Below, one piece after another: positions 23,709 through 34,054 of a DNA stretch of 64,000 bases. The notes below the pieces were generated by a model. That model was not told the DNA's origin. It did no database searches and saw only the letters and a program-made list of their open reading frames with translations. The position numbers were made by a program, and so were the translations under genes. The number at the start of each line of letters is the position of its first letter. Position 1 is the stretch's first letter. The stretch is from Atherix ibis (taxonomy: Eukaryota > Arthropoda > Insecta > Diptera > Athericidae), in assembly GCA_958298945.1 (NCBI GenBank), contig OY282605.1:119408267-119472266 (forward strand). The letters are read 5' to 3'.

Positions 23709-26700
23709 ATGGCCGACAAACGTGTTTGGAGTTCGGCTGAAATAAAAAATTTAATTAATAAATATGAAGTGTTTCCTGAGTTGTGGGACACAAAAAGTGC
23801 TTCATATAAGGACAGAGTAAAAAAGCAAATTGCAGTGAAAAGAATTTCCAATGAACTAAATATAAATGAAATAGAAGTTCAGAAAAAAATCCATAGTCTT
23901 CGTACGCAATTCCATCAGGAATTGCGTAGGTGTAAAACAAAAAAAAGTGACTATCGTAGTCAGGTGGTATATGAAAGCAAGTGGAAATATTTCAACAGCT
24001 TAAAATTTATATTAACCAAAGTTGAAACTCCTCAAACAAATGATAATTTGGTAAGTAAATATAATTTATTTAGTTTAATTGCTAAATTATCCTTTTTAAT
24101 AAATGATCGCATAATTTATTTAATCCTATCAATTGAGTATATTGTATATAATATATTTGCAAAAACGGCTGAATAAGTTCTTACAAAAAGATGGGCAAAT
24201 ATGGACGTATTGTCTTGATTGCTCATCGGAAATATAGTTGCTTTGATACTAACAGCGCCATCTCTGTGATTTTGTAAGTACTTATTGACCCGCCCTCGTA
24301 TATTAGCTGTCATACATTGGGCCTATTTTGCTACTCGCAAGTACTTGGGAGTACTTGCCCAATGGAACGCAGAGCTTTCTGACAGAAGTAAAATATAACC
24401 TCAAAATACTGAGTTTATTCAGCTTGTCAATGTGAAGTGGAGTGGATGTGTTTCGGAGAATCTTTAAATTTGATAAATATTATATAATATCTAAAAATTA
24501 AACCTTTAACGAGGGTAAAGCATTAATAAATGTCTCGCACGTGCACCATTGTTGCTGTCAATTCCTTTAGATTCTGGCGTAATTCTGTATTTTGTTCACT
24601 TCATTATCTAAATAATCTAAATCACAGAAATCATTTTCAGTTAAGTTTCCAAAACCCTTAAACGGAGGAACTAATTATCTGCTTACACCGTACGCTGAGT
24701 CTCCTCCAAGTAGCACTCCTCGTGGTATAATTATGGACTCTTCCTCAGTAATACGCCTGTAAAACGCCCATTTTCATAGAAGCTGTGCATCGTGAACCAC
24801 AGTGCACATCTATAAACTTTTTCTCGGAGTTTACAATTCCCTTTAAAAGTATACTTGTTTGACACGTTTAGGAGGACGTTTACAATTCCATATTGCAGTA
24901 TGCTTGTTTGTCACGTTTAGGAGGATTAATTTGAATATGAGAACCATCAATAGCCCCAACAACACCGGGTACACCTTTCATAACTGTAAATTGCATATGG
25001 TAATTTTCCATTTCGGATGCTGTTAGCTATTTTACGTAACTGGCACTTACTTCAACAAACCATTTTACGACGCGGTATAATATTCGATGGACACTGCTTT
25101 CTGTGATATCAAATCTGTTTGCAATTTGTCGGTACACTTTCAGTATTTGCTAGAAACCACAACGTGATGTATATTTCAACATCAAAACCAACTGATGGAG
25201 TACGTCCCCCATGACTTGGACGGTGTAAAAACAGAGTCCAGTAATATTTGATTCCATTTCTTTTCGCTTTTGCTCCACGAATAAAGTAAACATTACAAAA
25301 ATATGACACTTCAACATAACCAACGAACCCGCTAAGCTATCTATTTTCATTTTGGGAACTAAAATCCTCCTATCGTAAATAGTATGCGCAACTACTTATT
25401 CAATAGACTCATTTATATGAGGTAGAGTAGTAGTAAAATTGGTCCAATGGATGACAGCTATAGTTGCTTTGATACTAACACCGCCATCTCTGTGATTTTC
25501 TAAGTACTTATTGACCCGCTCTCGTATATTGCGATGGTACTTCGCCCTCTGGTGACATAAAATAGTCTCTAAATTCATCTCTAATTTCTTTGGCGGATTG
25601 GCTGTAGTTATCCAAACAACTTTTTTCCAATGGAAGCAAATTTCTCTCTGAAATTTCTTTTTGTCACCAATGTCCAAGCGTTTCTCTCGAATCAAATACG
25701 AGGTCTGTTCATAAAGTATCGGGAATTTTGAATTCAATTTTCTTATATCATGTGTCTCACTTATGCCGACAAGTTCGGCCATTTTGAATGTTCAGTTAAT
25801 TTTTGACAGCTGCTTTGCTTGCACGTGTTTTGGCTCGTCTTCGATTTTTGCTCAATTTCGACCAAAAATAGCATCGCATTAACATTGCTAAGGAGCTGTT
25901 GGACTCTGTCCACGACGACCCAAATTTGCTCCAGAGCAAAGCTCAATCATCCCAATGGAAGCTGCCGCACGAGCCAACACCGAAAAAAGCGCCAAGTTCG
26001 GTCGAATGTGACGGATTTGCTTACAGTTTTTTTTCGATTGCAGGCGCGCGGTGCATTATGAGTTCTTGCCACAGGGTAGAACGGTCAATAAGTGATATTA
26101 CCTGCAAGTTATCCGCAAGTTGCCAGAAACGCCCGGATTTGTGGAACAACAAAAATTGGCTTTTGCCATTTTTGGCCAAAAACAACACACTTATAATTCC
26201 GCAACCACCGTATTCCCCAGATCTGGCCCCCTGTGACTTTTTCTTGTTCCCGAAACTGAAAAGCCCCATGAAAGGATGACGCTACGCTATGATTGACGAG
26301 ATAAAAACGGCATCGAAGGAGGAGCTGAACAAGATGACAAAAACTGATTTTTTGAAGTGCTTCGAAAATTGGAAAAATGTTGGCACAAGTGTTGAATATC
26401 TGGTGGGGATTACTTTGAAGGGGACAAAATAGATATTCATGAAAAAAAAAATTCGCGATACTTTATGAACAGAACTCGATTGCGTGGCGCATAATTTACA
26501 GCAAATGTATCGGGTTTTTCAATAGCAACTTGACAGTTTTGAGTATTTTCATATTCAAAATACTCAAAAGTGTCAAGTTGCTATTGAAAAACCCGATATT
26601 TCAGATTCTCCTAAAAAAATTGTAAAGAGTACAACAGCTTGGTTTGTTGATGAGACTGTCTAAGGACACAAAATCGGTTGTTTAAAATTTCGAAAACATT

Positions 26701-27557
26701 TTTAGATAATCTATAATTAAAAACACGATTAGAAATTGGTTGATCTTCAAAAGGGTATGGCAAATGTATAATAATTTTTGTTGTCCTAAAAGGGCCTTTC
26801 CATATCGGCAAATTGAGTAAGAGTAGTTGTTAAAAATGCCACCACAGTCCTTACGGATTTCGTTGACTCCAATTTTTAAAATTGTTCATAAAAATAATTT
26901 TATAATCGGAATCCGCCAATACCCTTAGGAGTATACTTTGAAGCCATTTTTTTTAGAAAAGTGCCAAATTTCTCAAAAGCAATTAGAAATTTCCTTCTTA
27001 CGTTTATGAATCTTAAATAAAATACTGCCAGTTACTTAATTGATATTAATATAGATGCTAAAAATTCTTTTCAGCCGAAAGAAAATAAGTTTTCCGATAC
27101 TGGTGATTATAAAGGAAATTTAAATAGATCTACAAGTCCAAATGAAGAAAATTTAAATAGATCTACAAGTCCAAATGAAGAAAATTCGAATGAATCTAAA
27201 AATAGAAAATATACTGGAAATAAAAGGAAATCAAATTCACAAGATGATAAAAGAATTTTAAAAAAAACAATATCTGTAATGGAGAGACCCGCAGATCAGT
27301 TTCAAATGTTTGCTGATTACGTTGCTACCGAATTTCGCTTACTGCAATGTGAAGAACATCAAATGCTTCTAAGACGCAAAATCCAAAGAGCAATTTTAGA
27401 AGTTGCCGAACTGGATGCAGCTCAAGACAATCAGATTAATACTATATGTCATCCAAGGCAGTCGAACTCGTCCTGGCAATCTACATCTTACTCGTCGACT
27501 TCACCGCCATTACGATCACCGAAATTTTGCAAAGCAGATCATAGTCAAAATCAATAA
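23709..27557 (+). CDS. MADF-BESS type DNA-binding protein, two exons
   Basis: Exon 1 is 23709-24050 (114 codons) and ends TTG|GTAAGT. Exon 2 is 27075-27557, begins after TTTTCAG, keeps the same phase and ends in TAA, giving 274 residues. Residues about 10-103 form a MADF (Myb/SANT-like) domain: IKNLINKYEVFPELWD, then RISNEL, IHSLRTQFHQELRR and SKWKYFNSLKFIL. Exon 2 starts with a low-complexity Asn/Ser linker containing two copies of NLNRSTSPNEE, then a basic stretch. Residues about 186-222 (DQFQMFADYVATEF, LLRRKIQRAI) look like the BESS-type protein-contact segment. Such proteins bind DNA in the nucleus, and some serve as partners of PIF/Harbinger transposases. GGAATGGCC is the first ATG in frame. 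The intron holds a dead Harbinger transposase and other repeats, yet both exons are open. It may be a host gene or a transposon-derived one. Confidence 0.75.
24233..25530. repeat. 72-bp direct repeats around the Harbinger remnant
   Basis: 24233-24304 and 25459-25530 match at 69 of 72 positions and share TATAGTTGCTTTGATACTAA and AAGTACTTATTGACCCG. They stand 1226 bp apart on either side of the transposase remnant, inside the MADF intron. They are too long for target duplications of a cut-and-paste transposon. Confidence 0.8.
24640..25330 (-). pseudogene. PIF/Harbinger (HARBI1-like) DDE transposase remnant
   Basis: The minus strand reads, in pieces across frames, TPSVGFDVEIYITLWFLA, a helix-turn-helix-like IANRFDITESSVHRI, then MKGVPGVVGAIDGSHIQI (about 24980-24927) with the first catalytic D in AIDGSH. 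Further on come FIDVHCGS and LLGGDSAYGVSR, matching the family's second and third catalytic boxes, with the D of the second lost. Many stops and frameshifts make it inactive. It lies antisense inside the intron of the MADF gene; this pairing is the reason for suspecting a common transposon origin. Confidence 0.75.
25699..26478 (+). mobile_element. Internally deleted DD34D mariner, copy 2, in the MADF intron
   Basis: The left end begins CGAGGTCTGTTCATAAAGTA after TA at 25697-25698. The right end, inverted, reads CGAGTTCTGTTCATAAAGTA and finishes at 26478; the base pair after it is AT, not TA. At 780 bp it is about 60 percent of full length. On the plus strand it encodes INIAKELLDSVHDD, then after a gap KNNTLIIPQPPYSPDLAPCD with the third catalytic D. 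The first and second catalytic segments are missing. Same family as 14384-15060, with a different internal deletion. Confidence 0.85.
26510..26596. repeat. 87-bp palindromic mini-element flanked by TA
   Basis: Arms 26510-26549 and 26557-26596 are inverted copies with a single mismatch around the 7-base centre CATATTC. The outer ends read TCGGGTTTTTCAATAGCAAC. TA stands immediately outside on both sides (26508-26509 and 26597-26598), as for Tc1/mariner insertions. It lies in the intron, 31 bp past the deleted mariner. Confidence 0.85.
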
Positions 27558-27585
27558 GTATAAGGTATATATCTAAAATTTGATT

Positions 27586-27674
27586 AACTCACCTTCATAT
27601 AAACACATAAAATATTTTTAGTATCTCAAATACGTGTAGAGCAGAAGAACCCCACGCATTCAGGCATTCACTCT
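27586..27674 (+). repeat. Segment after the MADF stop codon that recurs at 30.9 and 31.3 kb
   Basis: The stretch from AACTCACCTTCATATAAACA to CACGCATTCAGGCATTC is found again at 30913-31003 and 31293-31381 with few changes. GGTATATATC at 27564 and TTTTTAG|TATCTC near 27620 could bound a small 3'-UTR intron. The copies include part of that possible intron, so they were copied as DNA, not from a spliced transcript. Confidence 0.75.
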
Positions 27675-27699
27675 CTTCGCAATCATCTGTAATTTTGTT

Positions 27700-27755
27700 A
27701 TTAATTAAATAAAGTGCAAATTTTGTATAATTTCGTTATTTATTAAATAAAGTGA
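27700..27755 (+). promoter_or_regulatory. Polyadenylation signals of the MADF gene
   Basis: AATTAAATAAAGTG occurs at about 27704 and TATTAAATAAAGTG at about 27742, 150-190 bases past the stop codon. Each contains AATAAA. The mariner at 27804 begins just downstream. Confidence 0.5.
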
Positions 27756-27803
27756 TATTAAAAAAAAATTGTCATATTTATTTGTTAAATTTACTTGTAG
27801 TTA

Positions 27804-28786
27804 CTAGGTGTATAAGCTTAAATTCGCTGTTTTTTAAGTCAAAAAAGACATATGTTTTTTTTTTATAGAAAACAAAAACAAATTTATTCAAATTACTTGA
27901 CCCTCGCTAGCTACACATTTTTCCCATCTCTCGGGCAATTTGTGGATACCACGCCAAAAAAAAATCCTTCTCTTTCGAGGCAAACCACTCATCAAGCAGC
28001 AGAATCAAAGTGCTGCTCAACGAGCGCGTGGCCCATCGACGAAAACAGGTGGTAGTCGGAATGGGCCAGGTCTGCTGAATTCTTTCGAAGACGAATGGGC
28101 CATTTTCGGACGTCTTCATAAGAATCAAAGTGCTGCTCAGCGAGCGCGTGGCCCATCGACAAAAACAGGATGTAGTCGGAATGGGCCAGGCGAGCAAGAT
28201 TTCGCATGTGTTTTGGCGTCGCCCCATCTGCCTATCGTTCAATTCAAGCAGTACCCATTTTCCGATCTTTTCAATCTTCCCCATGGCACACAGACGCATG
28301 GAAATGGCTGGTTGAGTAACACCCAATTGCTCCGCGAGCATTTTTTGCGATCGGGTATCGTCTTCGTCCAAAAGGGCCCGCAATTAATGTTCCTCAAGCT
28401 TCCCAGGCCGATTTTCACGCTTCTTGTCCCACAAGTTAAACTTGCCGTCTTTAAACCGACGAAACCAATCTCAGCACATTGTTTCCGATAAAGCACTCTC
28501 AGCATAGGCCTCCATAAGCATTCGATGCTATTCGGTAGCCGATTTCTTCAAATTGAAGCAGAAAAGCAGAGCTTCCCGCATATGGTGTGTTTTTTTTCGG
28601 GCACAAAACTAGACATGATTACCAAAGGAAAAATCTATGTTATTGTACGAAATTGCTGACAATTTGCACTGATTAATATTGACAGATGTCAAACTCATAA
28701 AAAAAAGTATGGCGTGTCCATGGTAGCTTAATACACTCACTCACGCCATCTATGACCAAACAGTAGATTTAAGCTTATACCCCTGG
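27804..28786 (-). mobile_element. Mauritiana-type (Mos1-like) mariner, internally deleted and rearranged
   Basis: Ends CTAGGTGTATAAGCTTAAAT and, inverted, CCAGGGGTATAAGCTTAAAT sit next to TA at 27802-27803 and 28787-28788. At 983 bp it lacks about 300 bp relative to the sister copy at 40908-42191. The transposase remnant on the minus strand (about 28616-27884) keeps ATG TCT AGT TTT at its start and reads LAEQLGVTQPAISMRL and IEKIGKWVLLELNDRQ. The middle with the catalytic D residues is missing. In its place 70 bp at 28001-28070 is repeated at 28131-28200 (about four differences), so the C-terminal GHALAEQHFDSYE region appears twice. Confidence 0.88.
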
Positions 28787-30590
28787 TATATATCAGGAAA
28801 TTGTATTATTTTTCGCTGCGTTAATGAAGTTCTAACTCTTGCCTACGAGCTATCCATTCAGTCGACCATATTTTCCTTTCACTTACTTTAGTTTCTTTAA
28901 TCAGAAGAGCTAACAAATCTTATTTAATGGCACGACATTTTTACACCCATTAGTTTCCAACTAAAAACATTTTTTTTTTTAAAATTTGCGCAAATTTCCA
29001 AATTGACTGTAAAAAAACTTGCAACAAATAATCTTGCAGCGAACACAATTTTGTGCAAATTTTCCTTGATTGCACAGTTCTTTCATTACGAAATAACAAA
29101 TCCAAATGCTTGAGCGGTGATACGAGGAGCGCAATACCGATAACAACTACAAACTGTGTGTCAAAATCTTAAAACCTTAACAATCTTATGGGTATGAAGA
29201 AAATTGCGACAGCAGGCAGCAACTATCGACAGTTTGGCGCCGAATTAAGTCTTTTTTTTTTAATTTTGCAGTTGCAGTTCAAATACTGCCATACACGTTT
29301 TAGCATTTTTCTATGTGGCACTATTGTTGTTTGACAGTTTGTAATTGAAATGGAAAAAAGGTAAGCGAATGAAAAATCATTTATAAATAATAGATTATAT
29401 TATAATTGTATTTAGTTGATTAATTCGGGAGGAGTTTGTTAATTTTTGAGTCTATCAGTTTAGAGTTTCCGTCAGAACTATAAAGCTAGCGCATTACTCA
29501 AACAGAAAAGAGTATTTTATATTAAATTGCTTTGCTCTGTTGGCTTCTTCTTCCTCTCTGTCAGGCAGATGCCTTTGTTTCTCTTTCTTGTCGAATTTCT
29601 CTTTTGATTGTACAGGAAATAAAAACATTCTAATGAATTTTAAATGCGCAATAATGTAAACAACGCAGTCAACAAACCTACACTCGGCTTGGGTTTTCAC
29701 CGTACTGATTTGTGACTTTATTTCGAATTGTGTATGGTTTTGCTTGTTTACATCTTTTCTCGCTAACATCTTTTAAAAACAATTTATTGAAAATATGTAA
29801 ATATCGTAGTAATGAAACAAAAAATACTTTTCTTTACAAAAATTCAATTTTTTTTATTTTGTAATCTAAAATATATTTTTTATTGCACACAAGATCCAAT
29901 ATGTAATCTATTTTGGTAAATTTAAAAAGTCAACCAAATATAATTTATTTGAATAAATAAAATTTACTATTTCGAACAAAACAAAAAAAAGTTCTAATCG
30001 ACGAGAAAACTGAAAATTCTGTTGTTGAATTTTTTATGTTGAAGACGACGTCAGTTATTTTTATAGCAATTATAGTAATTACGTAGCCATTTTTTTAAAA
30101 TTATATTTGCATTTATTTTATTTTGAAGAAGGATTTTTGTACTAATAATTAATTAAGATGAAATACTGTCTTAGCTAAAATTGTTATCAATCGAGATTGT
30201 TTTTTTTTCTTGCAAATTAACATTTACTTAATTAACAAAAGTGATTTAACGATTTCTCATTTAAGTCGATTTAATAATTTAAGTATCTATCAAAATGGTA
30301 AAAAAAAATATTCTTGGGAATAAAAAACTAAAGGTATCTGATTGTGATGACAATTTAATATCAAATATACAAAGTTTGGGGTACAATGTGGCCTTTACAA
30401 ATTTCTTAGTAGACCTGCAGTAAGGTTTCTATTGTATTTCTTTGACTTTTCAATTTATAAAATTTGAATTATATGAGCACTAGAAAAAAATCTTTTTTGA
30501 AATGATCTTTTTGGAAAAATTCTTTTAGTCTAATTCTTAATAATCAAAGCAATTTCATTATACAACTGAACATTAGTTTTTATATTTTCA
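28787..30590. other. AT-rich intergenic DNA
   Basis: No gene recognised. A 91-codon minus-strand frame at 29494-29769 is rich in K and E near its C-terminal half but has no known domain. Confidence 0.4.
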
Positions 30591-30599
30591 ACGGGACTA

Positions 30600-31840
30600 A
30601 ATTATTGAATTTGAACATTTCGAAAGGACAAAGACCTTAGAACTAGCACATTTCGAAAGGTACAAAATTCTAGACTCAAACGCTATTAGACTTTAGAATT
30701 TTCACATTTCGAAAGTAATTAGACTCTAGAATTTTCGAAAGGCATACGGTTTTAGACTAAAACGTTCGAACACTCTAGAATTTTCAAATTTTGAAAGTTA
30801 TTAGACCATAGAATTCTTATATTTTGAAAGTTATTAGACCTTAGAATTTTCTATACCGAAAAATACAAGATTTGAGAATTTTCATATTTCTAACTGGATT
30901 TTTAAATTTGCATAACTCACCTTCATATAAACACATAAATTTTTTTTAGTATCTCAAATACATGTAGAGCAGAAGAACCCCACGCATTCAGGCATTCCCT
31001 CTCAAACGTTATTAGACTTTAGACTTTTCACATTTCGAAAGTAATTAGACTCTAGAATTTTCGAAAGGCATACGGTTCTAGACTAAATTTTCATATTTCT
31101 AACTGGATTAGATTTTTAAATTTGCATATTTCGAAAGAAATTTGACTTTTGAATTTTCACTTTTCAAAAGTAATTAGACGCTAGAATTTTTACATTTCGA
31201 AAGGAAATAGATTTTAGAATTTTTATATTTCGAAAGGAATTAGATTTTAGAATTTTCATATTTCTAACTGGATTAGATTTTTAAATTTGCATAACTCACC
31301 TTCATATAAACACATAAATTTTTTTTAGTATCTCAAATACGTGTAGAGCAGAAGAACCCCACGCATTCAGGCATTCCCTCTCAAACGTTATTAGACTTTA
31401 GACTTTTCACATTTCGAAAGTAATTAGACTCTAGAATTTTCGAAAGGCATACGGTTCTAGACTAAATTTTCATATTTCTAACTGGATTAGATTTTTAAAT
31501 TTGCATATTTCGAAAGAAATTTGACTTTAGAATTTTCACTTTTCAAAAGTAATTAGACGCTAGAATTTTTACATTTCCAAAGAATTAGATTTTAGAATTT
31601 TTATATTTCGAAAGGAATTAGACTTTAAAATATTCACCATTTCTAAAGAAATTAGACTCTAGAATTTTTACACTACGAAAGGAATTAGACTTTAGAATTT
31701 TTATTTTCTGAATGGAATTAGATCTTAGAATTTTTACATTTCGACAGTAATTAGACCTTGGAATTCGTCTGTTTCGAAATATAAATTGTACGAAATCCAT
31801 CATATTTTAGAATTTTTATCTATCGAAATTTGCACATTTC
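30600..31840. repeat. Short-period degenerate array with a ~380-bp duplication
   Basis: The phrase TTAGACTTTAGAATTTTCAC followed by ATTTCGAAAGGAAT recurs with many variants at about 30-45 bp spacing. About 30880-31255 is repeated as 31260-31620. Both copies contain the 89-bp segment shared with 27586-27674. GAATTTTC (a GAAnnTTC pair) occurs about ten times. Short frames across it are artefacts of the repeat. Confidence 0.85.
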
Positions 31841-33101
31841 AAAAACTATGAGAATCTCCAATTTGAAGTATTTAAGATCTTCGGCTCTGATACAATTCAA
31901 ATAGCATTAAACTTTAAATTTCTAATCATTTGCAAGAAAATTAATATTATTTGAGTGAATAATAATTCCTCCAATTTTGATATATTATCCAATTAAATAA
32001 AAATGGTATTTTCTATCTTAAAATCAGTAAGCATATTGTTTTTAATAAAAATTTCAATTTATTATATAAATATATAAAATTTACTTATTCTATAAGTGAC
32101 CATTTGAAAAAAAAACTCTCTCTTTAAACAAATATTATGTGTTAACAATAAGAAAATGATAAGAAATTTATTTGCCTTTCGAAATTGCTCTAATCAAAGC
32201 GGAAAAAATATCTTATGAATTTTACTATAGTCTTTGTTTCATTTTATTTTATTAATTTATATCTTAAAGGACATGCATTTAAGTTTATTTTGTTCTTTTT
32301 TAGATAAAAATAATGATAGAAATCAGAAAAATAAGAACAATACTAGAAAATTACTAAGAATAAAAAGAAAATCAGAAATTTTGTAATTTTGTTGCGTAGA
32401 ACATTAGAATATAAATTGAGAAAATTGAGCTGCTGAAGGAAGCGAAAACTGGGAAATTTTGTCCATAAATAGTCCTAGTCCTTGTGTATAAAATAAGATA
32501 ACCGATGAAGATAAAATCGATTTTGTTTGGCAACAAAGGAGAAGAATTTTCTTTACTTTTCCCGTTACGCAATTTCGTTTGGCTGACATAATATTTTCGG
32601 GAAGAATTGTGTATTGCGTAAAATCGTTTCGTCCTTACCAGGATTCGAATTGCGTGTGCATATAAATAATAATCTCTCTGTGTGCGTATACAACTAACAT
32701 TCAATGGGAGAACACCTACTGGTATAGCTGTAGATATACGAATATTTATCAAACTGGTGGTCTAACATTGTTTAAAGTGAACTTATTCTAAAGGAATTTT
32801 CCAGGACGAACAAAAACACAATCAAGCCTCACGTTTGGTATTGTTTTTTTTTCCAAAGATTTTAAAACCCCATTTTTTAAAAAAAATTTTCCATTCTCTT
32901 CTTCAAAGAAGAGGAAAACCAGTTACATTCTGCCAAGAAGGAAATATTGTATACGCGTTTGGCCTACTTTTTTTTGCCAAAAATTCCCAATGGCTTTTCT
33001 AGTTTTTTTCTCTCTCAATATCCTGACTTCTTGGCTATAGTTTCTGAGTTACGATTAACTGAATTAGAAATTATGACGCCACAACCAGTTTGAGTGAAAA
33101 G

Positions 33102-33110
33102 TATATAAAA
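33102..33110 (+). promoter_or_regulatory. Possible TATA box
   Basis: TATATAAAAAGGGCAGC matches the TATA consensus followed by G/C as in fly promoters. A 61-codon frame begins about 50 bases downstream at 33154 but is not recognisable. No convincing initiator was seen. Confidence 0.3.
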
Positions 33111-33854
33111 AGGGCAGCAAGGAATCGTTAACTAAAAGGGGAATGACACAATAATGCGTAGAGAAGAGGTCGACGCACTATTTCTCATATCAACCAAGCG
33201 TATACGTATGCACACACGCATTTCCGTGCGTAGCCACACACACTCGTGTAATATGAATACTAATCCGAATTGTTATGAATATACACAAAGTGTTCACATA
33301 CAAAATATTTCATATAACAGAAGAGGCATTACGGGATAGATTTTATTAAGCGGCACGAATACGAATATACACTGGCAAAAGTCTGTAGTCGTTATTTAGG
33401 GTGTCAACGCATCCGTTCTTTTTCGGACGTACGAGTACCAGCAGATACCGTATTGTACGCAAAGAATTGTGGTGCTCGTAAGTTATGCCGAGGGTTACTG
33501 ACTTGTCTGTCCTCTTGCGTCTTAAAATTTATAGTAGAAAAATAACCACTTTCTCTGTTTACACTAATACGAGAATAACAGTACCGCCATAAGAATGATG
33601 TGCAAAAATGTCAGATTTAGTTCATTGCGTTTAATTCCCTCGAAATTTGTTTACGTGCGTTCAATTTGCATAAGAAGACACACTTTTGACAGTACCGAAT
33701 ATATTCGGTATTTATTAACTCGTTTTGAATAAGGTTAGCAACGGCAGGTGAAAAGTGTTGCGCACCATTTTAACAAAAAAAATTGATAGAGCATAGATAA
33801 CCCCCTCAAGGATTTGGATCACATTTAGTATGGCAATAAATTATATTTTACCTG

Positions 33855-33880
33855 ATAATAATAATAATAATAATAATAAT
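33855..33880. repeat. (ATA)n microsatellite
   Basis: Eight to nine uninterrupted ATA units. Confidence 0.9.
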
Positions 33881-34054
33881 AGCCAACTGCGCGCTTTGGG
33901 GGAATATAAATAATTTCTCACATAAATTTTTAAACAATTTATCATATTTTATTTTTTATTTTTTTATTATTATTATTTAAATATTTACAATTGCGTTTTT
34001 TTTTTTGATTAAATCAAAAAAAAAGACTAAATAATGCACGATTACATATATAGA

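Larger units (their letters stand above)
23494..29085. mobile_element. Possible extent of an old PIF/Harbinger transposon
   Basis: PIF/Harbinger elements carry a DDE transposase and a Myb/SANT-like protein, and both kinds lie here. A possible left end at 23494 reads GGCCCGTGTACACTTGAAAA and leads into ATTTGCGCAA. The inverse of about 29083 leads into AATTTGCACAA and later GCTGCAAGATT, resembling GCAGCAAGAATT on the left. The match is weak and no 3-bp target duplication could be fixed. The span contains later mariner insertions. Confidence 0.25.
31841..34054. other. Intergenic DNA
   Basis: AT-rich to 32400. A 126-codon minus-strand frame at 32372-32752 has no recognisable domain. 33050-33500 is less AT-rich and includes a TATA-like site. 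Confidence 0.4.

Noticed and set aside
27940..28491. 183-codon plus-strand open frame
   Set aside because: It is antisense to the Mos1-like transposase remnant; the repeated ARGPSTKTG words come from the 70-bp duplication.
32372..32752. 126-codon minus-strand open frame
   Set aside because: No domain or splice support; composition fits chance in AT-rich DNA.
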